From Bryobacterales bacterium (GTDB taxonomy: Bacteria > Acidobacteriota > Terriglobia > Bryobacterales > Bryobacteraceae), in NCBI GenBank assembly GCA_020852175.1, contig JADZBH010000050.1, forward strand, positions 1-64,000: DNA of 64,000 nucleotides, read 5' to 3'. The position numbers were made by a program, and so were the translations under genes. This document shows positions 26,872 to 35,225 of this stretch, in pieces. The first letter of the stretch is position 1, and each line of letters starts with the position of its first letter. The notes below the pieces were generated by a model. The model saw only the letters and a program-made list of their open reading frames with translations, was not told where the DNA came from and did not search any database.

Positions 26872-27987
26872 ATGAGCGCCTCCACGCATCCGGCGGTCAG
26901 CTTCGTGATCCCCTGTTACAACCTGGCGGCGTTTCTGCCGGCCTGCGTACGGTCGATTCAAATGCAGACCTTCCAGGACTGGGAGATTCTCATCATGGAC
27001 GACTGTTCGAGCGACAACACGCCGGAGGTGGCCACCGGCTTTGGCGACGAGCGCATCCGTTATTTCCGCAACGATCCGAATCTGGGGCACCTGAAGAACT
27101 ACAACAAAGGCATCTCGCTGACGCGTGGGCGCTACGTCTGGCTCATCTCGCCGGATGACACGTTGCGCAAGCCCTACGTGCTCGGCAAGTATGTCCAGGC
27201 GCTCGAGGAAAATCCGCACGCGGGCTTCGCCTTCTGCGCCATCGTGAAGGTGAACCAGGATGGCGTGGAAACCGTGCAGGCCATGAAGGACCAGCCGGAC
27301 ACCATCTTCCGCGGTCCTGAACTGGCGCGCAAACTGGCGCACTTCAACTTCATCGCTTCGCCCGAAGTGATGGCCCGGCGCTCCTGTTACGAGTCGGCCG
27401 GGCTGTTTCCGCTCGATCTGCCGTTCGCGGGCGACTGGTATCTCTGGTGCCGCTTTTCACTTCAGAACGGCGCCGCCTACTTCGCCGAGCCCATGGTGAA
27501 CTACGCCGTGCACGACGGCTCGATGACCTCACGGATGAGCGCGAGCAAGGTGGCGCAGTGCGCCAGCGACGTGATCGCCGTGCCCTGGCGCATCAGAGCG
27601 GCGGCCGGCGCGGCGGGCGACCGAGCCACGGCGGAAAGTTGTCTGGACGGCCTGCGGGGCCTGTACATCGAGCATCTGTTCGGCAAGGAGTACCGCGGCG
27701 TGCGGTACACAATGAGCATGCGGGAGGCGGCCGAATCCATCCGGAGACAGGCCGCGCAGGCTCTGGAAGCCCGGCGGTTCATCGCGCGCCTTTTGGCGCG
27801 CTATGGCGACGAATGCTACTGGAAGGGCTCATATGAAACCGCCGGTGAAGCCTACCGGCAATCGATCGGCGAGGGACAATGGAACTTCGGAGTGCTGGCG
27901 AAATATCTGTTGGTTCGGATGGGAGCCTTGGGCATTCAGCTTCGGGGAGGCGCCTTGGCGGCCCGGCGCGCGGCGCAGAAGGCGTGA
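26872..27987 (+). CDS. GT2-family glycosyltransferase
   Basis: This 371-residue protein has a GT-A fold with the GT2 signature at its N-terminus (VSFVIPCYNLAAFLPACVRS, ILIMDDCSSDNT) and a later acidic motif (WLISPDDTL) in place of the metal-binding DxD. FAGDWYLWCRF follows in the acceptor region. Membrane helices are absent, so it is a soluble or peripheral enzyme. It is the third gene of the ABC-export operon, and the next gene overlaps its stop by GTGA. Confidence 0.9.
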   Translation: MSASTHPAVSFVIPCYNLAAFLPACVRSIQMQTFQDWEILIMDDCSSDNTPEVATGFGDERIRYFRNDPNLGHLKNYNKGISLTRGRYVWLISPDDTLRKPYVLGKYVQALEENPHAGFAFCAIVKVNQDGVETVQAMKDQPDTIFRGPELARKLAHFNFIASPEVMARRSCYESAGLFPLDLPFAGDWYLWCRFSLQNGAAYFAEPMVNYAVHDGSMTSRMSASKVAQCASDVIAVPWRIRAAAGAAGDRATAESCLDGLRGLYIEHLFGKEYRGVRYTMSMREAAESIRRQAAQALEARRFIARLLARYGDECYWKGSYETAGEAYRQSIGEGQWNFGVLAKYLLVRMGALGIQLRGGALAARRAAQKA

Positions 27988-29177
27988 CCGGCGCGGCTCG
28001 GCGCCAGCGCGCGCTGTTCGTGTTGAACAGCACCGGCTTCGGCGGGCTGGAGATCGTTCTGCTCGACTGGCTGGCCGGCTGCGACCACGAAAAAATGGAG
28101 ATCCTGGTGGCCTGCGGCAACCCGGAGTTCTCACGGCGGCTGGAGGCGATGGGCATTCCCGCCCGCGTGATCCCCATCGAGTTCCCCTTCAAACTGCCGG
28201 TCTGGACCGCGTTGAAGCGCTGGGTGAAACTCTTCCGCGAGACCCGCCCGGATCGCATCATTTTCCTGGAGGCCTCGCCGCCGCCCGACTTTGGCGTGCA
28301 GGCTGTCGCTCCCGCCGTCTGGTTCACCGGCGGACGCACATACTTCTTCCAGTCGCTCGCGCCGGAGCCGTTCGCCAACAAATCGAGCAAACGCCACCTC
28401 GGCATCCTCCCCGGACTGGGCATCTACTGGCGCAAGATTGGCTGGTGGCTGCGGTTGCGCAACCGGATCACGGCCCGGACGCTGACGGCGAGCCTGGCGG
28501 TGGGCAACAAGATGGTGGACTACTTCGACTACCCGGCGGACGCCTTCACGGTAGCCTATCACGGCGTGGACACCGAAGCCTTCGCGCCATCGCCCGAAGC
28601 GCGCCGCCGCTGGCGCGAGGAAAACAACATTCCCCAGGACGCCACCGTTCTGGTAAGCCACGGCCGCCTGGCGGCGGTGAAACAGCCGCACCGCCTTCTG
28701 CGCGCTTTTGACGCCGCGGCCCGTGAGCGCGAGGATGTTTACCTCGTCCTGACCGCCTACGGCGAGTTGACCGAAGAGATCACGGCGGCCGCCAAGGCCA
28801 TTTATGGGGCGGACCGCGTCCGTCTGGTGGGTTTCCAGCGCGACCGCGCGGCGCTGTTGCAAGCCGCCGACATCTACGTTCTGGCCAGCGACAACGAGGG
28901 CTTCCCGATCGCCGTGCTGGAGGCCATGTCCACCGGCCTGCTGTGTACCGCGAGCAACGTGGCCGGGCCGAACGAGATCATCACCGATGGCGCGAACGGC
29001 CTGCTCATGGAGCCCAACATGGACTCGGCCATCGCCGGCGTCCTGCGCGCCGTGCGGCTGGCGCCGGCCGAGCACCGGCGGCTGGCGTCCGCCGCCCGCC
29101 AATCGATTCTCGACCGTTGCGAAATTCACGCTTCGGTGCGCAATTCACTGGGCATGTTCGGAGTGGCAGCGAGGTAG
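27984..29177 (+). CDS. GT4-family glycosyltransferase
   Basis: The GTG at 27984 overlaps the previous stop and has AGAAGG in front, giving 397 residues; an ATG at 27879 in the same frame would overlap the upstream gene by over 100 bases and adds non-homologous sequence. The N-domain reads FVLNSTGFGGLEIVLLDWL. The C-domain has LVSHGRLAAVKQPHRLLRAF, VRLVGFQRDRAALLQAADIY and EGFPIAVLEAMSTGLLCTAS, a full EX7E motif. It is a retaining transferase of the exported glycan. Confidence 0.91.
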   Translation: MTGAARRQRALFVLNSTGFGGLEIVLLDWLAGCDHEKMEILVACGNPEFSRRLEAMGIPARVIPIEFPFKLPVWTALKRWVKLFRETRPDRIIFLEASPPPDFGVQAVAPAVWFTGGRTYFFQSLAPEPFANKSSKRHLGILPGLGIYWRKIGWWLRLRNRITARTLTASLAVGNKMVDYFDYPADAFTVAYHGVDTEAFAPSPEARRRWREENNIPQDATVLVSHGRLAAVKQPHRLLRAFDAAAREREDVYLVLTAYGELTEEITAAAKAIYGADRVRLVGFQRDRAALLQAADIYVLASDNEGFPIAVLEAMSTGLLCTASNVAGPNEIITDGANGLLMEPNMDSAIAGVLRAVRLAPAEHRRLASAARQSILDRCEIHASVRNSLGMFGVAAR

Positions 29178-29183
29178 CCCCGG

Positions 29184-30098
29184 ATGCTCAGCGTCGTCAT
29201 CTGCACCTATAACCGGGCCGGCGCTCTCGACGGGGCGCTGCGCAGCCTGATGGCCATCCACGATCCTCCTGGCGAGACGTGGGAACTGGTGATCGTCGAT
29301 AACAACTCCACCGACGATACACCGGCCGCCGTGGAGCGCCTGGCAGCCGGGGCGCGCGTGCCGGTGCGGTACGTCTTCGAGCCCGAACAGGGGGTCGGCC
29401 ACGCACGGAACCGGGGCGCACGCGAGGCGCGGGGCGAGTGGGTGGTGTACACGGACGACGATGTGGAATTCCACCGCGACTGGCTGGCAAACCTCTACCG
29501 CACGATGCGCGAGAGCGGTCCGGCGGCCATCGGGGGCCGTGTGATGGCCGTGTGGCCTTCCGATGCGCGGCCCGCATGGCTGGTCGAGTCCGGACCTTAC
29601 CGGACGCCCGGCGGCGCCATTCCGCAGTACGATCTGGGCGAGCAGGGCGGCGAGGCCGCGATTCCGCCCATCACGGCGAACGCGGCCATTCACCGGTCGC
29701 TGTTTCAACGTCACGGCCTGTTTCGCGCCGACCTGGCCGAGGGGATCTCGATGGGCGAGGATACCGAGTTCTTTGAACGCGTCCGTGCCGCCGGTGAGAA
29801 AGTGCTCTATGCGCCCGGGGCGGTTGTCTATCATCCCGTGCCCATGGGGCGTTTGTCGAAAAAGTATTTCAGCCGCTGGTCGTTCAACGCCGGCCGCGCG
29901 GCCCTGCGAATTCAGGCGCCTCCGGCCGCGGCCAAACGTTACTTCGGCGTACCTCGCTACTACCTGAAGAACCTGGCGGCGCTGGCGCCACGCTGGCTGA
30001 CGGCGTACGGCGAGGGCAAACGATTTCACTACTGGATGCGCATGTGCGGGCAGGCGGGCCAGATCATGGAATGCCGCGCGCAAGGAAGACAGAGGTAA
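29184..30098 (+). CDS. GT2-family glycosyltransferase
   Basis: This 304-residue protein begins 6 bases after the preceding GT4. The N-terminus reads LSVVICTYNRAGALDGALRS and VIVDNNSTDDTP. The DxD-type motif is seen as VVYTDDDVEF, and EGISMGEDTEFFER carries the catalytic acidic residue of inverting GT2 enzymes. A basic C-terminal region without membrane helices follows. It is the last gene of the ABC-export operon and converges on the minus-strand GT2 gene after a gap of 47 bases. Confidence 0.9.
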   Translation: MLSVVICTYNRAGALDGALRSLMAIHDPPGETWELVIVDNNSTDDTPAAVERLAAGARVPVRYVFEPEQGVGHARNRGAREARGEWVVYTDDDVEFHRDWLANLYRTMRESGPAAIGGRVMAVWPSDARPAWLVESGPYRTPGGAIPQYDLGEQGGEAAIPPITANAAIHRSLFQRHGLFRADLAEGISMGEDTEFFERVRAAGEKVLYAPGAVVYHPVPMGRLSKKYFSRWSFNAGRAALRIQAPPAAAKRYFGVPRYYLKNLAALAPRWLTAYGEGKRFHYWMRMCGQAGQIMECRAQGRQR

Positions 30099-30145
30099 GC
30101 CTCCGCGCGCGTGCGCGCAGCGGGCGTGCGTGAATCCGGCCGCGC

Positions 30146-31009
30146 TTACCGTGTGTGGTGCAGGATGGGATGAAGGATGCGCTGCCACCGGAAGTCCTGG
30201 CGCATGCTGTGCCAGGCGCACCACAGGCCGTCGCCCCACTGGCGGTGTTCGTAGACGAAACGCCGGGCCAATCCCCAGGCGTGCGCGGCGAAAATCCTTG
30301 CGGCGGTCCGGTTGCCCTGGCGCGCCAGGCGCAGATGGTGCGTGCGCAGAACGTGCAGCGTATCGCGCATCACGGGCAGGGTGGCTCCCTTGGTCAGGCT
30401 GCCTTCGCGGCGGCGGTACAGGTAGAGCGGTTCGGCCACATAGGCGAACGGTTCGCGCTTCTCGATCAGGCGGATGAAGAGTTCCCAGTCCTCGCGCGTG
30501 CGCAGGTGCTCCGGCCAGGGACCTACACGGGCAAACACCTCGCGGCGGAAGAACATGCCGCGCTCGACGAAGTTGTCCGTGAGAATACCAGCCAGATATT
30601 CACCGTCCGCGGGAATCGGCGAGGCCTGCGACTCCCGGAAGCTCTCGTTGAAGCGTACGACATCGCACACGCACCAGGAGGCCTGGCTGGCTCCGGCCGC
30701 CTGCACCAGCAGCTCCAGCGTATGCGGGTCCAGCAGGTCGTCGCCGTCCAGAAACGCGACGAATTCGGCGGCCGAGGCGGCGATGCCCGCATTGCGGCCC
30801 GAGGAGGGCCCCCCGTTGGACTTGCGGATGACACGGAAGTTCGGCAGGCTGTCGTACCGCGCGAGCACCGCGGCCGTGTGATCGGTCGATCCGTCGTCGA
30901 CGACAATGATGTCGAAGTCGTGAAAGCTCTGATTGAGAACCGAGCCGATGGCCTCGTCCAGGTAGGCGGCGCAATTGTAAGTGGGGATCACGACCGAGAC
31001 GGTAGGCAT
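30146..31009 (-). CDS. GT2-family glycosyltransferase
   Basis: The ATG at 31009 begins MPTVSVVIPTYNCAAYLDEA and gives 287 residues; an in-frame start at 31084 would overlap the XRE gene. Motifs are VVDDGSTDHT, FLDGDDLLDPHT (metal-binding DxD) and TREDWELFIRL. It is the last gene of the minus-strand Wzz-ATPase-kinase-XRE run and follows the XRE gene by 7 bases. It may add a sugar to the polymer assembled by that system. Confidence 0.9.
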   Translation of the reverse strand: MPTVSVVIPTYNCAAYLDEAIGSVLNQSFHDFDIIVVDDGSTDHTAAVLARYDSLPNFRVIRKSNGGPSSGRNAGIAASAAEFVAFLDGDDLLDPHTLELLVQAAGASQASWCVCDVVRFNESFRESQASPIPADGEYLAGILTDNFVERGMFFRREVFARVGPWPEHLRTREDWELFIRLIEKREPFAYVAEPLYLYRRREGSLTKGATLPVMRDTLHVLRTHHLRLARQGNRTAARIFAAHAWGLARRFVYEHRQWGDGLWCAWHSMRQDFRWQRILHPILHHTR

Positions 31010-31016
31010 GGGGGAC

Positions 31017-31250
31017 TCAGGGATTTCCCGGTGCGTGATGCGTGGAGACGGCGGCCGTGGGAACGCGCTCGAACAGCCACTCACGGTCCGATTGCAAAAC
31101 GTCGGCGATGCGCTGCTGCAACTCGGGCGAGGCTTCGCGCGAGCCGTTCACGATTCTGCTCAGAACGGTTTCGTCTATGCCCAGTATCCGTGCCAACCGG
31201 TTTTGCCGGAGACCGGCCTTCCAGATGGAAAATTTCAAATTCGGAAACAT
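31017..31250 (-). CDS. Small XRE-type helix-turn-helix protein
   Basis: The ATG at 31250, with GGAG 6 bases before it, gives 77 residues; a GTG at 31262 is the alternative. The sequence AGLRQNRLARILGIDETVLSRIVNGSREASPELQQRIADVL is a compact HTH_3 (Cro/C1) domain and makes up most of the protein, leaving no sensor domain. It lies between the tyrosine kinase and the last glycosyltransferase on the minus strand, where it could autoregulate the operon. That role is inferred from position. Confidence 0.75.
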   Translation of the reverse strand: MFPNLKFSIWKAGLRQNRLARILGIDETVLSRIVNGSREASPELQQRIADVLQSDREWLFERVPTAAVSTHHAPGNP

Positions 31251-31266
31251 GTCTTGCTCCACTGGC

Positions 31267-32163
31267 TTACTTTCCGGGAGTCTCCGTGTCCCGGTAGTAG
31301 GCCGAATAGTCCCTGGTTTTCCAGAAAAGCCATTGGAAGGAGCAGTTCACCACCGCTCCCAACAACTTATCCTTCGGAATCAGTTCCAGCGTGTCTCTCA
31401 ACGCGCTGTGCTCGGTTTGCCCCAGACGGACCACCAGCAGCACGCCGTCGGTGCGCCGGACAATCCAGTCGCTTTCGGCCACCATGCCCGCTGGCGGCGC
31501 ATCGAAAATCACATAATCGAAGCTGGCGCGCAGTTGATCGCAGGTCTGCTGCCAGCGCGGCGACTCGAACAGTTCGGCCGGGTTCTCCGACGTCTTGCCG
31601 GCGGGCATCACGTGCAGGCTCGGCAATTGTTCCAGGCGCACCATGGCCTCCTCGATGGAGTTCCTGCCGGCGAGCACGTTGGCCAGGCCCAGGCTGCCGC
31701 CTATGCCGAAATTAGTGGCCATGCAGGAGCGGCGGAGGTCGGTTTCCACCAGCGCCACGCTGACGTCGGGGCGCAGCGCGAAGATGCCCGCCACGTTCAT
31801 CGCCGTCATCGTCTTGCCGTCGCCCTTGCTGGCGCTGGTCACCGTGATCAGCCGCGGCTGATAGGGATGCTGCGTGAGACGCGAACGGATCAGCCGGAAC
31901 TGTTCCAGGATTTTCGGTTCCTCGAACTCGTCGGTGCGTTGATCGTCTCCGCCGATCCTGGCGTTCACCACGCGCATCTGCTGGGTCTGGATCGGAGGCG
32001 GTTCGGGCGGAGGCGAGGCCGCGTCCTGCGCCGTTTGGCGCGCATCGAGCGCGGGATCCTCGATCACCATCGCCTGGCTCTCGCCAATGCGCAGAAGCAG
32101 GTCGGAACCAAGCTTGCCAACGCTCTCCTCGGCTCGTTTCAGTGCATCGAAAGTCTTGCTCAC
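31267..32163 (-). CDS. Bacterial tyrosine autokinase (CpsD/CapB, XrtA-type)
   Basis: This 298-residue protein is the cytoplasmic kinase part of a BY-kinase. Walker A is seen as SASKGDGKT, Walker A' as VALVETDLRR and Walker B as YVIFDAPP. The C-terminus has a Tyr cluster (DYSAYYRDTE) that would be autophosphorylated. The unusual Lys and Asp in the P-loop instead of the more common Pro/Gly-Glu-Gly still preserve GKT. The membrane adaptor is a separate protein, the Wzz-like protein at 33203-34804. Kinase-Wzz cycling controls polymer length and export in related systems. It follows the ATPase gene by one base. Confidence 0.88.
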   Translation of the reverse strand: MSKTFDALKRAEESVGKLGSDLLLRIGESQAMVIEDPALDARQTAQDAASPPPEPPPIQTQQMRVVNARIGGDDQRTDEFEEPKILEQFRLIRSRLTQHPYQPRLITVTSASKGDGKTMTAMNVAGIFALRPDVSVALVETDLRRSCMATNFGIGGSLGLANVLAGRNSIEEAMVRLEQLPSLHVMPAGKTSENPAELFESPRWQQTCDQLRASFDYVIFDAPPAGMVAESDWIVRRTDGVLLVVRLGQTEHSALRDTLELIPKDKLLGAVVNCSFQWLFWKTRDYSAYYRDTETPGK

Positions 32164-32164
32164 G

Positions 32165-33196
32165 TCAGCGTTCCTCCGCGTCTTTCCCCAGGCCCGAAAG
32201 GCGCAAACGCCAGAGAGGCTTGAGATATCGGGACAATGTCGGCAGCGGACATTCCTCTTCCTTTACAGCTTCTTTCACGGCCGCCGCCGCGCCGTTGCCG
32301 GCTCCATGGGCCGTACCGCCGTTCACCGCCGCAGGGACGTTCACAGGCGCCAGCGGCACGGGGCGCGCCTCGGAGGGCGGCCGCGGCGTGAACTTGATGT
32401 GCAGGTCGCGCAGGCTCTCCTCGACGTGGCGCTCGGCCACTTCGCGCTGGTCGCTGGCAAAGGCGGTCAGCAGCGAGTTGTCGCAAATCACGTTGATCAG
32501 GCGGGGGATGCCGCCCGAAGCGCGCGCGATCAGTTCGACGGCCTCCGGCGTGAAGGGCGGTTTTGTGTCTCCGCACTTCTGCCAGCGGTGTTGGATGTAG
32601 GCGTCCACCTCGCGCACGGTAAGCGGAAACAGTTCGTGGCGCGAGGCCACCAGTTGTTTCAAAGGACGCATCCGGTGCTCGTCGAGAATCGCCGACAACT
32701 CGTCCTGCCCGGTGAGAATAATCTGCACCAGCTTTTCCTTGTCGGTCTCCAGCTTCATCAGCAGCCGCAACTCGTCCAGCCCCTCGGCGTTCAGACACTG
32801 CGCGTCGTCGACGATCAGCAGCGCCGCCTTGCCCTCGGCGTGCAGATTCAGCAGAAGCTGGTTGAACCGGGACAGGCACTGCGCCTTGGTGAAGTTTTCG
32901 CTTTGAATGCCGAAGTCGCGCAGGATCTCCTGTAACAACTCGAGCGGCGACAGCGAGGGGTTCAGCACCAGGCTGACCTGAACCAGATGCTGCGGCAGGC
33001 TCCCGATGAGCAGGCGCACCAGCGAGGTCTTCCCCGTACCCGCGTCCCCGGTCAGCACGCACAGGCCCTTCTGCGATACCACCGAATGCAGCAGCCCGGC
33101 GGCCACGTTGCGGTGAGCCTGGGTGAAGTAAATAAAATCGGGGTCTGGCGTGAGGCCGAACGGCGCGCTCCGCAGACCGAAGTAATTAAGGTACAT
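32165..33196 (-). CDS. ExeA-like AAA ATPase of XrtA/EPS loci
   Basis: This 343-residue protein begins MYLNYFGLRSAPFGLTPDP, the typical opening of the ExeA/XrtA-associated ATPase family. Walker A is GDAGTGKTS, Walker B is LLIVDDAQCL, and the sensor region includes ILTGQDEL and RLINVICDNSLL. The C-terminal 65 residues are Ala/Pro-rich with no domain visible. In PEP-CTERM/XrtA-type exopolysaccharide loci this ATPase is encoded beside the chain-length protein and the tyrosine kinase, exactly as here. I find no exosortase or PEP-CTERM protein in the window. Confidence 0.86.
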   Translation of the reverse strand: MYLNYFGLRSAPFGLTPDPDFIYFTQAHRNVAAGLLHSVVSQKGLCVLTGDAGTGKTSLVRLLIGSLPQHLVQVSLVLNPSLSPLELLQEILRDFGIQSENFTKAQCLSRFNQLLLNLHAEGKAALLIVDDAQCLNAEGLDELRLLMKLETDKEKLVQIILTGQDELSAILDEHRMRPLKQLVASRHELFPLTVREVDAYIQHRWQKCGDTKPPFTPEAVELIARASGGIPRLINVICDNSLLTAFASDQREVAERHVEESLRDLHIKFTPRPPSEARPVPLAPVNVPAAVNGGTAHGAGNGAAAAVKEAVKEEECPLPTLSRYLKPLWRLRLSGLGKDAEER

Positions 33197-33202
33197 GATG
33201 GC

Positions 33203-34804
33203 CTAGCGGACGCCTCCGATGACGGCGACACACAGACGCACCGCGTGAGTAGCGATCGAAGTAAGTCCAGTCTGTAATAGCCCTTTCAGGTTGGCCACAA
33301 ACCTGCGCCGCCGGCTTTCATGCATTCCGGTGATGTGCGGTATGCGGCCGAAGACGCTGACATCCTCGGGCAGTTCCCACTCGCCCAGCAGCCGGTTGGC
33401 CCGGAACTGGCGGACGAACACCGTGGCGGCGGCGGCCATGAAGATGAAAAACGCTCCGAGAGTGACATACAATCCGCGCTTGGGACCGATGGGGCGGGTG
33501 GGCACTTCGGCGGGAGAGGAGATGGTGAACCGTTCGGCCTTCTGGCGCCGTTCCATGTTGGACGCCATATCGGCGGCGAAAATCTTGTCCAACACCTGCA
33601 TGTAGTTGTTGCGGGAGATGTCGTAGTCGCGCGTGATGGCCGCCAGTTCCTGCTCGCGGATGGGCAAAGTGGACAGCCGGCCTTGCACCGACCCCGATTC
33701 GCCGGCCAACTGTTTGTACTGCGCCCGCAACTGGGACACGGATTTGTCGATGGCGGCGATCTGGGCTTCCAGCACGGCCGCCGACTGCATGCCCGACACG
33801 TTGGCCATGGGCTTGGCGCCCGGAATCGTGGGCAGGGGCGGATTCTCCATCGCCCGCACCTTGTTCAGCGTGGCCTTCAGCGCCTGTACCTTGGGATGCG
33901 CTTCCTTATAATGTTTCAGCAGCTCCTGCAACTGCAACTCGAGGTCGCGCGAAGCCACGCGCGATTCAATCGGCTCTGCGCCGGGAACCTCTTCCGCGGG
34001 CTTGGCCGCCGCCGACATCGACTTGGTGAAACTCAACATGCTCTCCAGGGAGGCGCGATTGGAAAACTGCCGGCTGATTTCGTCCTGGATCCGCTGCATC
34101 TCCATGCGCGACTGGTCCACGCTGCGCAGCAGCACCGACTCCTGTTGGGGAAGCGCGCCATTGTGCGAGAGCTTATAGGCGCTCAGCTTGGCTTCCTGCG
34201 CCTCCAGGCGGACGCGAGCCCGCTCCAGTTCCTCCCGCATGAAACTCGATGTGCCCTCGGCCAGGGACTCGCGAGCGCTCAGCGTCCCGTCGATCAGGAG
34301 CGCCCCCACACGGTTCACCACGGCCGCCGCCGCTGCTGGGTCGGTATTCTTGAACGACAGACGGAAGGCGCCCTGGCTCTCCTGCGAGAAGCCTTTATGC
34401 GGCTCCAGAACCAGGTTTTGACGCATCAGGGCGATCACTTCGGGCTTGGTCATCCCTTCCCGTTCGCGTGTGTAGAGATTAAATTCATGAATGAGCGCCC
34501 AGGTCCGGTCCGGTGTCAGCGTGCTCTCCATGATGGTGGCCATGCGGTCGCCGATGCCAGCGTTCACCGTGGTGGTGACAAACCGTTCGGGAATCTTCTG
34601 GGAATCGATCAGAATCAGCAGGTCCGCCTCGTAGACCGAAGGGATTCGCGACACCAGAAGAGCCGTCAGCAACGCGCCCGCCAGTGTGGCGCCGGCAATA
34701 GCCGGGGCGCCTCGGAAGAAGGTGTACACGATGGTGAGCGGGTGAATCGACAGGATGGGCGATTTCTTTTGGGGTTGCTTCGGCGAAGTCGTTCTTTGTG
34801 CCAC
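33203..34804 (-). CDS. Wzz-type polysaccharide chain-length determinant
   Basis: The GTG at 34804, with AAAGGA 8 bases upstream, gives 533 residues; an ATG at 34852 in the same frame would lie upstream of the sigma54-like site. There are two membrane helices (about 31-52 and 440-458) bracketing a long coiled-coil periplasmic domain, as in Wzz/GumC. The family motif before the second helix is seen as AEVPTRPIGPKRGLYVTLGA. The C-terminal tail is cytoplasmic. It should set polymer length and bridge to the outer-membrane exporter, while its kinase is encoded separately downstream. Lead gene of the minus-strand run. Confidence 0.9.
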   Translation of the reverse strand: MAQRTTSPKQPQKKSPILSIHPLTIVYTFFRGAPAIAGATLAGALLTALLVSRIPSVYEADLLILIDSQKIPERFVTTTVNAGIGDRMATIMESTLTPDRTWALIHEFNLYTREREGMTKPEVIALMRQNLVLEPHKGFSQESQGAFRLSFKNTDPAAAAAVVNRVGALLIDGTLSARESLAEGTSSFMREELERARVRLEAQEAKLSAYKLSHNGALPQQESVLLRSVDQSRMEMQRIQDEISRQFSNRASLESMLSFTKSMSAAAKPAEEVPGAEPIESRVASRDLELQLQELLKHYKEAHPKVQALKATLNKVRAMENPPLPTIPGAKPMANVSGMQSAAVLEAQIAAIDKSVSQLRAQYKQLAGESGSVQGRLSTLPIREQELAAITRDYDISRNNYMQVLDKIFAADMASNMERRQKAERFTISSPAEVPTRPIGPKRGLYVTLGAFFIFMAAAATVFVRQFRANRLLGEWELPEDVSVFGRIPHITGMHESRRRRFVANLKGLLQTGLTSIATHAVRLCVAVIGGVR

Positions 34805-34819
34805 TAGGCCATTCCTTTG

Positions 34820-34836
34820 TGCATGCGGCGTGCCAA
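34820..34836 (-). promoter_or_regulatory. Sigma54-type -24/-12 sequence before the Wzz operon
   Basis: On the minus strand TTGGCACGCCGCATGCA has a perfect -24 element and a -12 element with one mismatch, with 10 bases between GG and GC. The predicted transcript start (near 34809) is only about 5 bases before the GTG at 34804. Either the message is nearly leaderless, the true start lies further downstream, or the site acts in another way. Confidence 0.6.
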
Positions 34837-34859
34837 CAAATTGTTGATGCAATCATTGG

Positions 34860-34876
34860 CCTTAGCCGGTCTAAGG
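34860..34876. repeat. Inverted repeat CCTTAG-N5-CTAAGG
   Basis: A perfect 6-base inverted repeat lies about 25 bases upstream of the -24 element of the Wzz operon. It is a possible operator. Confidence 0.35.
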
Positions 34877-35225
34877 GGTATGAGAAGGTGAATTGTGGGG
34901 AATTCCTGCCCAAAGTGGAGCATCCGGTTCTGATGATGACTGCTGGAACCAGACCAAATCCACCCGACGGAAGAACTGGGCGGTCTAGTACCAATATGGA
35001 CCTCAAAGGGGCTCTCGACACCTTCCAAACGGCTGGAAAGCCCAGTAAATTGTGGTAACGTGAATGTGTTGCTTGGGTTGTATGTGTCCGGAAGTGGGAC
35101 TGTTCTCGTCGTTTTTGCGATGAGCCCCGCAATCGGTCCCTGGAGAGATCCTTCCGCCTTGCCGGCGGTCCGGCTTTCCACCAGCAATTGAATTTCCGTC
35201 CGGAATTCGCCATTCATGAGGAAAT

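Larger units (their letters stand above)
34805..35225. other. Divergent regulatory region between Wzz and LuxR-type genes
   Basis: No gene is supported; an 86-codon plus-strand frame from 34798 lacks homology and a ribosome site. The region holds the sigma54-like site at 34820-34836, an inverted repeat at 34860-34876 (CCTTAG-N5-CTAAGG), and at about 34899-34910 an 8-base palindrome GGAATTCC. Confidence 0.5.

Noticed and set aside
25612..27342. A minus-strand open frame of 576 codons over the Wzt and GT2 genes
   Set aside because: The opposite strand encodes clear ATPase and glycosyltransferase motifs; the antisense product shows none.
30099..30145. GCGCGC-GT-GCGCGC between convergent glycosyltransferases as a terminator
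   Set aside because: A 2-base loop cannot close and no T-run follows; it is likely simple alternating GC sequence.
34798..35058. An 86-codon plus-strand frame between the Wzz and LuxR genes
   Set aside because: No ribosome site, no recognisable domain, and it covers the putative promoter and operator of the Wzz operon.
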